Source: Albula goreensis | Taxonomy: Eukaryota; Chordata; Actinopteri; Albuliformes; Albulidae | Assembly: GCA_022829145.1 (NCBI GenBank) | Contig: CM040761.1 | Coordinates: 18,449,245 to 18,513,244, forward strand | DNA: 64,000 nt | Direction: 5' to 3' | Position numbers and translations under genes: made by a program | Part shown: piece after piece, positions 26,977 through 41,400 of the stretch | Layout: each line of letters starts with the position of its first letter | Numbering within the stretch: the stretch's first letter is position 1 | Notes under the pieces: generated by a model | Told to the model about the DNA's origin: nothing | The model's database searches: none | The model's input: the letters and a program-made list of their open reading frames with translations, nothing else

Positions 26977-27039
<63 letters not shown>

Positions 27040-29384
27040 TATATATATATATATATGTATATATGTATAGCTATAATTTAGTTGGGAAAGGCTTTGATTA
27101 AGATTTGCTGCTTTTCTACCCCATAACCAAGGCCTGAGTGGGGGAATCGAATCATATTATGGACTTCCATAGTCTCTCAAGCCAACACTAAAAACAAAAC
27201 ATTCTCAGCTAAATACAGTGGTTTGAATATTCATGAACAGATTGCGGAATCAACGTGATATCAGTTCCAAAAGGAGATAATGAGCATTGCACTGTTGTGC
27301 AAGTACAACTGCCTTGTAGTAAAGCAAACTGATGTTTATATTCTGAATCAGACACGCTATAATGCTCATTGCATTCCGCACATTAAATATACTTTTGCCC
27401 ATATTGACGCTGTGAAAACTAAATCTCTTACTCATGTCAAGCTGGGTTGGTAGTCAATGCGCTTGGGGCTCCAATGGGACTTTGTCTTCCCTTGCTTTCC
27501 CTCATGTTGCATCATAGAAAAATATCCTGAAGATTGGTTTAACAAGATTATTTGTTTGACTTGAAACGTACCCGGGTGAAAACAGTTGTCTTGTTTGTTG
27601 GAATAATGGGGAAAATAGAATATTTGCATGAAAGGCGATTAACGTTTAATGCATTGATAGTCCTCTGTAGACTTCCTTCTGTTCTCCTTATTGAATCTAT
27701 CATGTTCAATGTGTGTACGTTTCAAATAAGGAAGAATGCTTTGTTGTACTAATTTAAATGAACTTAATAACATTACCAGCTACAACAGACAATTCTTATA
27801 TGACAGGTAGATGAAGTGCTGTGGACATGATGATTGATGGAGAATAAGACTTTTTTAATAACTTTGCCATGTTTGTCAAAGAACCTAGAATAATTAGTAG
27901 ACTGAAATTTACTGTAATCTTAGAGATCTCACGTCTGTTAATAAATGATAAATATCATTATGCTCTGTAGTCTGTTGGGATCAGGTGAAGGCAGTCAAAT
28001 GTCTAGCTGGTGCTCCTCCAGAACCTTCATACTGTGTTTTTTTTTTTTTTTTGGAAAGGCTGGCCATGTGAATGAGTGGTGTCCTTCCGCTTGGTGTTGA
28101 GGCTAAAGGGAGTTTTGTAGGGTCGCTGTCTGGTCCTTCTTCATGGGCCTCTCCCCAGCACTGGGGTACAGGTGTGGGTCCCTGCCTGAAAACAGTGTCT
28201 GGACCTCAGTCCTATTCTGAGCCTCCCTCTGTGAGTATTTAAGTGAACAGATTAATTAGCTGTGCCGGAAAGGACAATCCCATAGCCCATTAGACAACCT
28301 CCACTGCACTGCTTTTTCCAGGGAGGGCTTAGGAATCTGGTCTGAGATCAGAGGCAGAGGACAAAGGAAGGAGACAGTGCAGAGTGGGGAGAACCATTAT
28401 CAAAGCAGCCCACATGTATACACATTAAATGCACGTGTATATCATTCAAGGCTGTATGTGAGTGTATGTGCAGTGTTATAATTGCTAAATATGGACGTAT
28501 TCAGCACTCCCGAAAAGGTGTGTGAGCTTTTCACAGGAGCATGCAGAAGAATTTCTCACAGTAGATGAATGTGCAAAGGGTTGGCTGCAAGTATGTTTTT
28601 TCATCCCTCTATGGATACCATCAAAGGATGTTGCCAGTAGTTTTGTGTGTAACATGTGTTAAAGGTTTTTTTTCCAATGCCTGTGATAAAATTTGTACGG
28701 AGTGATAAAATGTTCAAGGAACATTCTTATCATCATGTTTTCACAGAACCAAATGGGAGGGAATCTAAACTATAACTTCCCTAATGTTCTGGGAGCATTT
28801 TGTGATAGCTGGGCAGGAATGCTGCTTAGGAAAAAAAACTTAAACTGCATACATGATGTGATAATCATTTTCATCATACCACGGACACTCTTGTAAAGAC
28901 ACGCGGACAGATGGGTGTCTGTCTGTGTGAGTCTGGATGATCAGAAATCCCTGAGATGATCAGAGTTGTAGGAGAGGCTCTGTGGTCGTTTCAGGCTCAG
29001 CTCTGCGCAGCTGTGCGCAGGTTCAGAGTGAGTGAGAATGGTGCAGTGGGCAGTGTGGGCAGCTCCTGGCCTCAGCGGCAGCAGCTCTGAGGCTAGTCAT
29101 TAGCAAAGGGGAGGACTGGGGCCTTATATTCATTATGAACATCATCACAGCTCTCCATGAGGCAGGAGGGATTAATGAGACAAAGCACAGCGCAGCACGA
29201 CTCCCACGCAGTATCTCCCTCGGTCATGGGCCAGCGCATGTATTAACAAATACAGCACACCACCAGTTAGTAAATCTTGTTCTTAAAGAGCAGAATACAG
29301 GATCCATTGAGTATGTTATTTTCAATTTAGTTTGACCTTAAAAAAAATCTATATTTTTTTATTGCAGTCAAGGGGACACTTTGG

Positions 29385-29482
<98 letters not shown>

Positions 29483-32400
29483 TAAACTAAATAAATTAAA
29501 ATTTGTGCAAAAATGTTTGCTTCATCTTGCACTGTAAATCTACGCTCTACATTAAAGCCAAATCAAAAGGCTTTTTCCTTTTTTTAGTGGTTGGCTGGCT
29601 TTGTTACACCCATTACCTGCAGAAGGTCATTATGACCTAGGCAAGAAGACATTGTGAGTGGATTCTCTCTTGGTCAGAGTACAAGTGCAGTACCACCTGC
29701 TTCAACTCAAGATGGCTGCTTTTTGCTGCATCATTTATGTTGTGTCTATTTGGGCCACATAGTGTCTGAGCAGAATCTAACCATGTAGGGCAGCTGTACC
29801 ATCCAGTCATTAAGAATAGCATCCGTAGGATCTCAGGGAAGAGGGGAATTTTGATATCTTATCTTGTTTACCAAAACTTCAACAGATTAGCTGCATAATG
29901 TGGGTGATTTAAAATTTGCCATGTAGTTATTCAAGAGAAATCCTGTTAAAAGGAGTGTACTGAGAAGGTAATGAAAAAAAGGCAAGAGAAATTAAAAATG
30001 AGAAAGCACGTTTTTAACATTCTCCTCCTTCTTTGTTATTCAGCAGCTTCTCCTTGGGTTAATTAGATATGACATGCTCCACTTCTTCCCTTAATTAACA
30101 TTAGAGACTTAGGTATGTCTTCCCCCGTCCCCTTTAGGCCCAGCTGAAAGGAAGTCAAGAGCATACAAATACAGGGAACTTAATGGGATTTTTTCACACG
30201 GTCGTCTCCCAAGCAACGGCCAGCGGCAGCATGACAAATAATCTGTTTATGCTGCCATGATCTCTTCAATGACAAATGGCCGGTCTGAAAACGTTGCATT
30301 GGCTTAGTCTTAGCGTGGTCTCTTCACTATTGAAATAAACCCTAGACCCTTTCTATTCCAGCACAGTTACTTTTCTGCCAGTTGGCCATAAATCTACATT
30401 TATAAACAATGTATACGAAGCTTGGTTTTTTGGGTCAGCCCTATTTTAAGACTATTGTCTGACAAAGACAATGACCAGGGAACATTCAAATCAAGTCAGT
30501 CTTTTTAAGGCAATATGCTATTCTGTTTTAGAAAGACCACATCTCAAAGGACAAAGTCAAAGGCTGTTTACAATGATGTAGAATGTGCTCAGTGAAACTT
30601 ACGTTACAATTTACCATCTGTATTGATTAAATTCCCAGCCAATGGCATTATGAAAAACTGCAGAGCAGTGGTGCTGAATTCTGGTTTGCACTGATCTCAG
30701 ATTTGCTCACCTCTGGCATTTTTTCTGCCTAGCAATTCATGAAAGTTTCCTCTAAGGCAATAGTCAACATTGCATTGAAAAAAAGTTTTATGTAGTTTTG
30801 TAACTGTAACCTGTCATACTTCTAACTACTCTGTTTCCACTTTCTCCCCAACAGTTATGCTACCTTGCCAATAATCTTGCCAAATGGGTCAAAACACACC
30901 GCGGGTTACTGCAGAGAGCATGGCTATTTCTGTTTGCTCATTATTGTCTTCACTGAGCGGTAATGCACAGCACACTATTATAGCTAGTACCTCTTAATAA
31001 CTGAACACCGTATTATAAAAGAATAATAGAAAAGAATAGTCAACACGTAAAAATGTGGTGCTCACCTTTTTCTGTGTGGTTTGAAAGGAAACAAACGACA
31101 CAAGAATGCAAAAACAAAACACCTCACAATGCACCGCAGCAACTATGGAAAATACTTGCTATCTGAACAAGTGTATGTCAGGCACAGAGTGTCTTGCATC
31201 TGTCCCTCTCAGAAAGAGCTCCTTTGTCAAACAGAGATTGTAATTACAACTCCAGGACAGATTTCATCACAGCAGCACGGTGCGTTGGAAGGTGATCCAG
31301 GTGTGGGCCACTGTTTGGTTCCAGTGCCACACTGTCTTAATTGCATTTGAGATGGAATTATGGTTAAATATTGTAATCAGATCATCATATGATATTGTCT
31401 GTATCCATTGTTGAAGAGGATGGGGGGAGAGAGAAGCAGAGGGTGAGGGAGAGAGAAGCAGAGGGTGAGGAAGAGAGAAGCAGAGGGAGAGGTCTGTCAT
31501 GATGTAGAGATGAGCGTCTGGAGTTGTTCTCACCGGAGTGTGGCAAGTGGAAATGACTTTTTCAGTGGCCTGTTGGTTTTCATTATAGGACTTTGGAATG
31601 ATAAAGTGTCTCCTGCTATGCTGAACCAATGGAAGGCCTTAACTACGGCCGATACCCCATCGATTCCCTTATCCTGCGATGTCAGGTCTCACAAAAACAC
31701 ACCCATGCGCACACGGACTCTTTCGGCCAAGCTAAAAATGTTTACATCTCACTGTTCCCCCCCCTCTGACGCACAAACACACACACTCACACCCAGAGCA
31801 CTCAAAACACATGGCTGCTCATGAATTCACATGATAGTGCTTTTACTAAGGTGTACTGTTATTATGTATAATGATAATCCCTATACATGATATATAAATG
31901 ATAGGATGATATATCCTTATTTAATGATAATCCCGATTACTTTAATGGCTGATCTCATATTTGGTTTCAGTTGTTCAGCGTTGTGGCAGCAGTGGCCGCC
32001 CCACGGCAATGCTGGTGAATGCCTTTGCGTTCACTGAGACAGTATTTATCACCATGCAGCTGTCTGCACAGACTAATTATACAGAGCCCTAATGATGCTG
32101 GCTTGTCATTTAGTCCCCACCTGGTTGCGTCAGACTGTGGAATGGAGGGGACAGTGATGTATCGGAGAGGCATTTTAGACTGACAGGGTTTAGCTGGAGG
32201 GTCCGACAGCAGTAATAGCCAGAGGTCGGAGCTCATTTTGTGTGGGAGTCTTCAGCTTTAGTCGGTTCTTTGATGGCTCATGGAGTGTGATGTGAATAAG
32301 GGGCCACCATCTGCCTGTGTACAGTAGCACCTCCAGTCTTCATTTATATCAGCCGTTGTGTAGCAAAACAATGTAAAAAATTGCGCTACCATGTTAACAA

Positions 32401-35400
32401 CAAAAATTGAAGGAACTTGTTTGTTATGCTAGATCTAATTAAAACCTCTGAATTCACAATTTTCTCTAAATCAAGCAAAAATATCCCATATTCGTTTGAA
32501 AGGAAAGCTCAAGAGACCAACATTAAATTTTTCTATAAAGGCAAGCCAGAAAAGTATGGCTTTCAGGTTTTATCAATTCCTAAATGATTTGAGGGAGTAG
32601 TTTGGCTCCAGAAAAAAAAAAAAAAAAAATGAGGATTTTGAGGCATTGTATTTCATTTTTGCCATATTGACATGTTACTTCATCATAAGGCCCCGATCCC
32701 CAAGGGTGCGTTCACATTTTGGCGGAAAATCAGCTGCTGCTTCCATGCATCAGCAAAGGGATTGCCACTGAGTTGCCGGGGAAACGGGGAAAAAATCCAC
32801 TGGCCACTCCACTTCATCAAGAAGCGAGTAACTGCTGAGCATTGCGTTATGAGAGGAGTAAGAAAATATGGAAGACTACTTCATTTATTTCTCAGGTGAC
32901 ACTGAGACATTATGTCAGGTGAATATAACCTGTCTAAAGGTTAGGGGTTTTGTCTGAATCACAACACATCTTGCTAATGCACATCTAGGTTGCATTTCAT
33001 AGAAGATGGTATATGACCTTCACATCTACAATTCAAGATTTTTTTTGCATAAAATGGTGGCAGTAATGTGCATACAGTTTCTCTGGAAAAAAAGTTGCAG
33101 TTGAATTGAACAGTTTGATTCAGAGGTACAGAGGAGAAAGGGATGAGGCCTGTGTAAGAGGAACTTAGCACAGTGACAGATGGACTCCAGTCCAGAGCCT
33201 GTCAGTGACTGTTGGCATACTCACTGTATCTCTCTGCACTGACGCACATTTTGCGGCCATTAGCAGGGTGTTAGCATGGGCTTCTGAAATGACAGAAAAA
33301 GTCATCCATGCCCCCAATAGCAGAGAAGTTGAAAATACTGAAATGACATCACTCTCATGCAAGTAAGATCTGAGTGAGAGCCACAGAGGTACCTGCTGTC
33401 AAGAGCAAGTGATGTTTTCATCCTCTGATAGTGTGAAACATTTACAACTGTTTTACCATGTAGACATATTTCATTTTGTTCTGCCTTGATGTAAATGCTG
33501 TGCCTGGTGATGTAAAATGTCTGGTGAGAACAGAATCCAAGTGAAGTTTGTTCTCCTTGGTGGAACAAATAATAATAAAAAAAAAACATATGGATAACCT
33601 GCACAAGGACACTTCTTAGACTGCTGTACAATTCACACAGAGGAGGCATGTAGCTCATAGTCAGAATAATTATTTTCCATCAAAAAGTCCATTAGCCATG
33701 TAAGCGGGTTGTATTCCATAGAGTATGTGTGTAGTAGGTTGTTAATGACTTCTCACCTCAGGGAGCTTATCTAAATGTCCGGCTAAATTGATGCGCGGCC
33801 ACCCAACTGTCGGGAGCTGGCATTTAGATTTCATACAAATTAGAAGATGCAGTTACCTTCTGTGCTAACGGGCTTTCTTTGTTTGATGCTATTGGTCATT
33901 AGAAGGTGAAGCTTATCAGCATGTGCAACAATGGCTGCTATTATTGTTACATATTAATATACGTAACCAGCAAGCAGCATAAAATTTGTTCACAAATCAG
34001 GGATGAAAACATGGCTAAGCATTTACATTTTATTACACCCAGCTGATATGATCGCTCTCTGGGCAAACCTTTAAAGATTGTATGATATTTTATTATAGCT
34101 CTTCCATATGTCTTGTCTTGGGATGTAGCGACAGAAGCACCTATTGAAGAGAATGTTATTTTGGCTCCTAGAAACAAAAATAGCAACTGAGATCCAATCA
34201 AGCAAAGTGAGTCTCTTTTAGGACATATGTTTAGTTTAGAATGAACAGAACACATTCCAATGGACATGTTTATTTGTTGCCAATATAGTAGAAAGAAGCT
34301 CAAAGAAACATGTTTTTGGAACCATACCCTCAGTTTGTAAATGCTTTATGTAACAGACCTGATGAAGAAATTGAGCAAACGTTGGCTGTTTACCTGTAAA
34401 ACTCAAGTGTGAATCTCTGTAGTGAAAGAGCATGCTTACATTTCGACCCGAATGCCTCCCAGTTGGGGACTTGTGACACTGAAGGTGCTGGGGTAAGTTC
34501 TAAAACAATGACATTGTATTACAAAGTGACATTTGATGTTACTTTGAGTCTGGATTGCAAACATAGTTTGATGGGTTCAGCAAAAAAAAAAAAAAAAAAA
34601 AAAAAATCAATGAAAAAAAACATTGTATGTGCCTTGAATAAATAAACACATGATTATTATTCTCAATGTGTTTTTACAGAGAACAGTGATTCAGTCCAGG
34701 CCCATGAGCGGTATGTCTATTTAATCAATAATCGCCAATGGAAAAAAGCTGAGTCAACCAGAGGTGCTCATGCCTTATTTACTACCTATGTCTTCATGCT
34801 GGAAAGGTGTGCTTCTCCTGCAGAATCAGGTGTGAGCTCAAGTGTGAGTCCTTGTGTCTTTGGGCAATATGAATAGCTCAGGAACCTAATTAAAGTGGAT
34901 CTGTGAAGCATGTAACTGCCACCTGTCTGTCTCACTTCTTTGGCTAGATCTCCCCGCGGAACAATTAAAACCCGAGATCTCAGAGACCCATTCTTGCAGG
35001 AGTCTACCTGTCAGACGTGGAGTCTGGTGGAACTGGAGAAGCACACCTGTTGGGTGGAGGCACATCTGTTCACTTTGATCTCATTCAAGCAAAAAAAAAT
35101 GTCTCTTTTTATGCACCATGGTTTTTGTAATTGTGTTTACTGTCCAGACTATTCGGCAGCTATTAAAAATATAGAAGCATGGAGGGCAATTTAGTGCGGT
35201 GTGGAAGCTGTGGATTCAAAAGGCATCCCAGCACCCCTGCCAGGTGTCTGGTACATGTCAGAATAGCTAGACTTGAATTAATCTTTTATAAACACAAACT
35301 TTTTATGCAGCATTTCTAGCCTTAAAATGTTGCTGAACTTATCTGACTTATGCCCCCTTCCCCAGCCCTCAGGTGACACTATGGTCTGTTATGTGCTGTT

Positions 35401-38400
35401 CTACAAGACTCTTTACCAATGACATGGTTACGAGTCAATACCAGAACAAGGTCTGGATCTTGGCACCAAGCAATAGGCTGGGACAGAATCGCAAATGCGT
35501 TCGCACAGACTTAGGGCCATTTTGATTGACTTGCTTATGACCTTAAAGACACTAAAATACATTTGATTGGGTCCATGTCTTGGTGTTTCAGCTGAATTCA
35601 CCAACCAGTAGGCTGCCAAATCACACTCTTTTAATGTGCCTCAGAACAGGGTGTCTGGCAAGCAAATAAATGAGAATAATGTATTCACTTATAATAATCC
35701 TTTTGTTTTTTGCGACTGGGTTCTTATGAAGGTGGAACAGCAAGCTGTTGTCAAATTAGCACTTGGAACCAGTCTGAATTAATTTATTTAGTTTGATTTT
35801 TGTTGTTTGCTATTAATTAAAATCAATCTTAATTAGTGTATCATTGATCACCTTTATGGCCAGAAGGCCTCATAGATGGGGAATGCTTCCTAATATAAAA
35901 AGTGTAATGTCACCCCAGCACCAGGGAATCTTTTTAATGTTCACAGAGCCGGCCAGCCATAACAGGGACAGGTCTGCTTTGCCCTTGAGCAGACAGTGCC
36001 TGGAAGACTTCAGCATTACTGGCAGTTTTAAATTCACATGGCGGATGAGTCCGTGCTGTCCAGCTCTTTCTCCTCTGCAATGATAGAAAAGTTTACAGTA
36101 AAGATGTCTCCGGTGGTGAACAGCCCTCTCTCCTGTGTGTCTGAGAGCAGGGTTTTCCCAGAAAGGTCTGTCATTGCTAGTGTCGCATCATTCACCAGTG
36201 AATACATTCTGTGAAATTGACTGAAACACATCAAGGTTTAAACAGATGTCCTTGAGGAACCTCCTTTTAAAAAGTTGGGGTCCTGAGGTATATACTTATA
36301 ATCAGGCTCCTTATCATAAACGGTGTAGAGGAATTGGCTGCCAGTCTCACTGATGCGTTTGGTGTAAAGTGGCAGTGTGCAGGCATGAACTTCTACTTAC
36401 TGACTTAAACAGGAAGAACCTCTTAAGATGCTGCCCTGAATACGTCAACACTTTTTTTTTTTTTTGAAAGCTGGGACAAACTTAGATTCAGAATGTCAAA
36501 AGTGGGCACTGTTGTTGAATATAACTGCACTTGTTTTGACTAAAATTAAGTGATATAAGGTTTAATGTTACTGTACTGCCTATGCTTGACTCTGATGAGG
36601 AAAAGAATGTATATGGCTCGCAAACTGTAAACTAACGTTGAAAATTTTGAAGAATAATGCATATTCAAATCAACCTACATGTATAAAAATGAAGAAATGT
36701 AACACATTTCAAGTGGAACAAGTGTATCACAACAATAATAAAAAATGGGGATACTACTACAAACAATACTATTCATTAAAATAATGTCTACATATTAAAG
36801 TGGACGGAGCAAAGCAATGCTGAAATAAAATGGAATTCAGCAAAAAGGTTTACAGAAAAGGATAAAACAAATGAAAATATAAAGTGTAATGATTGTAAAA
36901 GCAATAAAAAAAATCTATAAAAAGTGTCCCTCTAGAAAGGTTTTGAAAGAAGCCACTTAAATATATTACACATATGCGTAAGAGTGGAGCAGGTTCAGAC
37001 GGGTAATGGCTAAAATCACTCATCTCCCTTTGCTTAGATTATAGGGTGACATGCTGTTCAGAGTCACTATGATTGATTCATTTATTGATTTATTATTAAT
37101 ACAATAAGAACATACATACATTACATATAGCAATATGCACTCTAGTCCTCATGGCAGTTTCCACAGCTGAAGTATCCCTGCCCCCCTCTGTCTCCTACAT
37201 GAATACAGTACAGTGGAAAAAGCACATCAAAATGCTTACAGTTTGCATCCAAAAGAGACATATGTATTTTATTCTCTAGGGACACTGTTTACACGGAAAA
37301 TGAAGGCTTATTTTATCATGCCTGGGCCTTTGAGCTGGTGCGAAAGCATGAATCAGAAAGACACAGAGGATATCGTCAGCAGAAACGTTTGAAGATGAAC
37401 TCACAGATATGAAAGTTCATTTATGTGTTTTTCCTCAAGCTGAGAATCTCGGGTGCTCAGGGTTATGACAGGGCCTGTCCTCTTCCATTCTCCAACGATC
37501 TACAGCCCTGCAAGCTTAAACAAGAACATCCACTAGGTCAGGCATGTATTTGAGATCAAAGTCCAGTAAAAGCTTGAATGAATCATAGGTGACAGCCACA
37601 GAAAATGATCTAGGGTCTGGCAAAAAAAAAAAACTAAAAAAAAAAAAACACTCTGCAACAAAGCACGCAGACTTTATTCTCTAGACAGCCCCCGCACAAA
37701 TATGGCAGCGATTGCAGTGACTCAGCAATACCTATGAGATAATCCTCTTTTAATTGAACTGAGATCATGTTGCAGGAAAATATGGCACATTTCTCACTTT
37801 ATGGGTACCAAGGAAGCTGATTTTGGAGGTGAATGTAAGTGCATTCTGCTCTTCCAATTAATCTGTGGATAGATGTGCAAGCCGGCATAATTAAGTGCTG
37901 CTTGCTGCTCTTGATTTTGTTGTGCAAAAACGAAATGAAAAAAAAAAGTTCTGATTTATTTCCTGTCTTCCAAGAAGTAATTTCAAGTGAAAGTGTCAGT
38001 TGAATAGTCTTTGTGGCTCTCACATGTGTCAAAGTGGGACACGTCGTAATAGTCTCAACTCTTTTTGTGATCAAAACTGCTTCTTTGTATTATCATCACA
38101 TTCTGTGGAAGGAAAATGACCTGCCTGTTTAAATTTGGGAGATCTGGACAGCCATGTCAGACTGCTGCTCTGACTCTAACAAGCTTGGAGACCGCAATGT
38201 ACCATGGCAATAATGTAATTTTCATCTCTTCAAGTAATGTATTAAAATTCATTTATTCATGTGATCGGTAATTCCAATGCTGGTTTAAAGAGGCCGTTTT
38301 TAATATGTTGAGAATGAAAGAAATTTCAAATACAAAGTAAGTAAAGAGGTCTTAATCTCAAACACTGTCATGAGGGAGTCCTGAGTTATAAATTTCCATT

Positions 38401-41400
38401 AAAAATTCAAAGTTTCTAAAACTTGGTCTAATAATTTCATTTTTTTAATTTGTATGCATAGTCTGTATGTATGTAAAGGAATACCCTGCTGGAAGGGTAC
38501 CCATAATGCCATAAGTCATGCAGTGCCATTGTGGGCATACTGGACTGAAATCCAACGTTGCATTGTTAATTAAAGAAGTAAAAAAAACACAACGCTACCT
38601 GAACAACATATAACCCTTATCGGGCGCAATGCTGTTAGGTTTTTGCTGAAGCCTGACAGGTTTTCTAAATCTAAGAAAAGCCCAGAGGATTCATACCTGG
38701 AATTGTCTGGCTGCAGGTCTGATTATGTGTGTGTACTGCACCACTTTTCCCATTCGTATTCATGGCATGATAGCCAATTTCAGAGTTAGAGGAGCAAAGG
38801 TCACGCTTACAATAAGAGGAGTTACTTTTCTGTCTGAGCTTGCGTAAATAATGTGCTTGTCATGACACCCTTTTTTGGGGTCAAGGGCTGTGATCAAATG
38901 CACATTCAGTCCTGACTAACTTTGTCTGGTGTCCCTGGAGAAGACAAAAATGGTATATGTCAATACCTAAAAAAGTGATAATATATGGATTACATTTCTA
39001 AAAAGATAAAATGGAAAGGTGTTGCCTGACCTGAGCAGACAGTACGCTAAGTACTGGATGAATTTCTCAGTTTTTATGAAGCCCTTTTGGGACATAATCC
39101 TCATTTCATTTGTGTATAACATGCGGAGGAGGAGATAAACCCATGCCGATTGAGTACAGGTCATGGAGAAAACTTTTTTTATTGCAGTTGAGCACAGTGA
39201 ACAGGAAGAAATATCGAGGGCAAACACAGTACAGAAAAACATACAGGCCTGCATATAAAATGACGTGCTTATTGGAAATCAAATTAATTTGAGAACTATT
39301 AAGAGAACCAATCAGTCCTATGACAGGGAAGATACAAGGAGAGTTGACAACTTGGGCCTTTGGTTCATGAAAAGAGGAAAAGCCTTACCCAGCTTCACAT
39401 CCTGCGATTTAGACTTTGGCTCTCAGAGGCTTGTATGGGCTGTGGCCAGAGGCCAGCAGTGCTGAAATAATAATTGGCTCAGCTGAAATGGGTTAAGTAG
39501 AGGGCTAACTCGGTAAAATTGATCAGTCTCAGGGCTCTCTGGTGACTTCCTTTTTCCCATCATTGGCAGGAGCAATCTCTGCAGCCTTGGAGTCCCGAAC
39601 TTAATAAAAAATTGCACACAGGGAACTGGAGACAAAAGCCTGTATATATGTGCTATTGGACATTCTAATAAAACAAAACCACTTCAGTCTAATATTGAGG
39701 TTAACAAGACTGGCCATGCTTTTTTCTTTGGTGCTGTTCCATGCTGTTACTGATGTTTATGAATGATCTTTGGCTCTGCATTGTGTGCACTCTGTACCTC
39801 ATCCAAACTAAATGTACTTGATGATTTTTTTTTATCACTTTATATGAATGCGTTCCCCTAACGCCTCCCATACTCGCTGCCTGCTCTTACATTTCTTGTG
39901 AATACATACTTCTGGATGAAACATGGGACACAAATGACAGTGTGGCAGAAATAATCCTTTTTAAATGAAACACAATGACATATTTTCAGATTTTTTTTCT
40001 GGTAGGGCTGTAACCTGTCATCTCTTAAATAATAGGACCAGTCCTTTCCAGCATTTTCTGTAACAAAGCATAACAGGGGTGGCATTCGTCATTTGAAATG
40101 GCATAGTGATTAGAAAACGCTGCAGGGATACAGCGGTGGAAGATTACCTAATAAATGGTGGATAACCCTGTGCCTCGTTTACTGTCCTGTTTCAGGCCGT
40201 TATGAGTAGTGTTTTACAGATGTAATCTGTACTGTCAAAGGTCTCATAACATTCTCATGGTGCAGTGCCAAAAGGCCAAGTATTGCCTGCGCAGACTCAA
40301 TCTCCCGACATATCAGATGTGAATTACTATGATTTACTCAATATTGCTCTGGCTACATTCCCTATTGGGGAGAAAAATTTCAGACCCTTCATTCGGTTCC
40401 AATCACATCCGTTTCTTTAAGGAGTCAGTCAGGACTGCTCTATCAGTTACTGACATGAGCCTGCTCTTTTCTCATCCCTCGAGGACTTTCCAGGATTTCA
40501 TCTGATACTTTTTGACCCTTCAGTTCACATACTCATTTCGGGTGTTTACCAGAATCACCCAGAGTTATAATCTGCCACTCTGCCTCGCCCTCCCTCCTGC
40601 TGATTACTTTGCTCCAGGTTTCTGTATTGGTTGACACCTCCCAATGAATGGGTTTCATGGCGAGGGTGCTTCAATGAAACCCTCCTGCTTTGTACGATCT
40701 TGAGTCCTTTGCTTAAAATTCAACCTAACTGAGCATTGCCCCTAACTGTGCCATTCTCAAACTGCCAGTAACAGTATTATTGCCATTCTGTGAGCACTTT
40801 AATACTGTAAAGCAGTACTGTATGAAGGTACTGTCTGTGAATTTCAGCCCCTGCCGATCCTACAATATGTATATGATCAGAAGGTAATATTTTGCTAATG
40901 TTCTAACTTTACTCAAGGTCTTTCTTTCTCCTTTGTGGACTGAGCTTGGATCTGAATTTGATTAACTCTGTTTGAACTTTATGTCGTAATCTGAAACTCT
41001 AAAAGTTTTATATTTCATATTTTATGTACCTCCGCTGACCTTGTCATCCTTTTGTATTAAAGAATCTATCCTCACTCCCACTAAAATTGAACTAGCAACA
41101 GCCTTTTGTATCACATACTCAAATACGCAGTCAAATTAAATCAAAACAAATTCAATTTAATACTAATTAACTTAACAGCATCTATAGATTTGAATCACAT
41201 ATAGTATAAAGGTATTATCTTTAGCAGGTACAAACCTGTAATGTTAGGAAACAAAAAGCCACACATTTTTTTGTTTTTTTGATATTCCAGTGGTAAGGTC
41301 GAAGAGTTAAACTGAGTTTTTGGGACCATGTGTCTCTCGGCATCATCACAAGTGTCAGGGGCGTCACTAATAGGCGCCCTGTTGGAGATTAATTAATTTG

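Noticed and set aside
31465..31824. Frame starting MRKREAEGE, which resembles the start of a short DPP10 variant N-terminus from memory.
   Set aside because: It lies in intron 3, downstream of the transmembrane exon, and its opening comes from the purine-rich minisatellite. It cannot serve as a first exon for a membrane-anchored DPP10.
34582..34606. Poly(A) tract as the tail of a processed pseudogene.
   Set aside because: No coding-like or SINE-like sequence and no target duplication are visible upstream.
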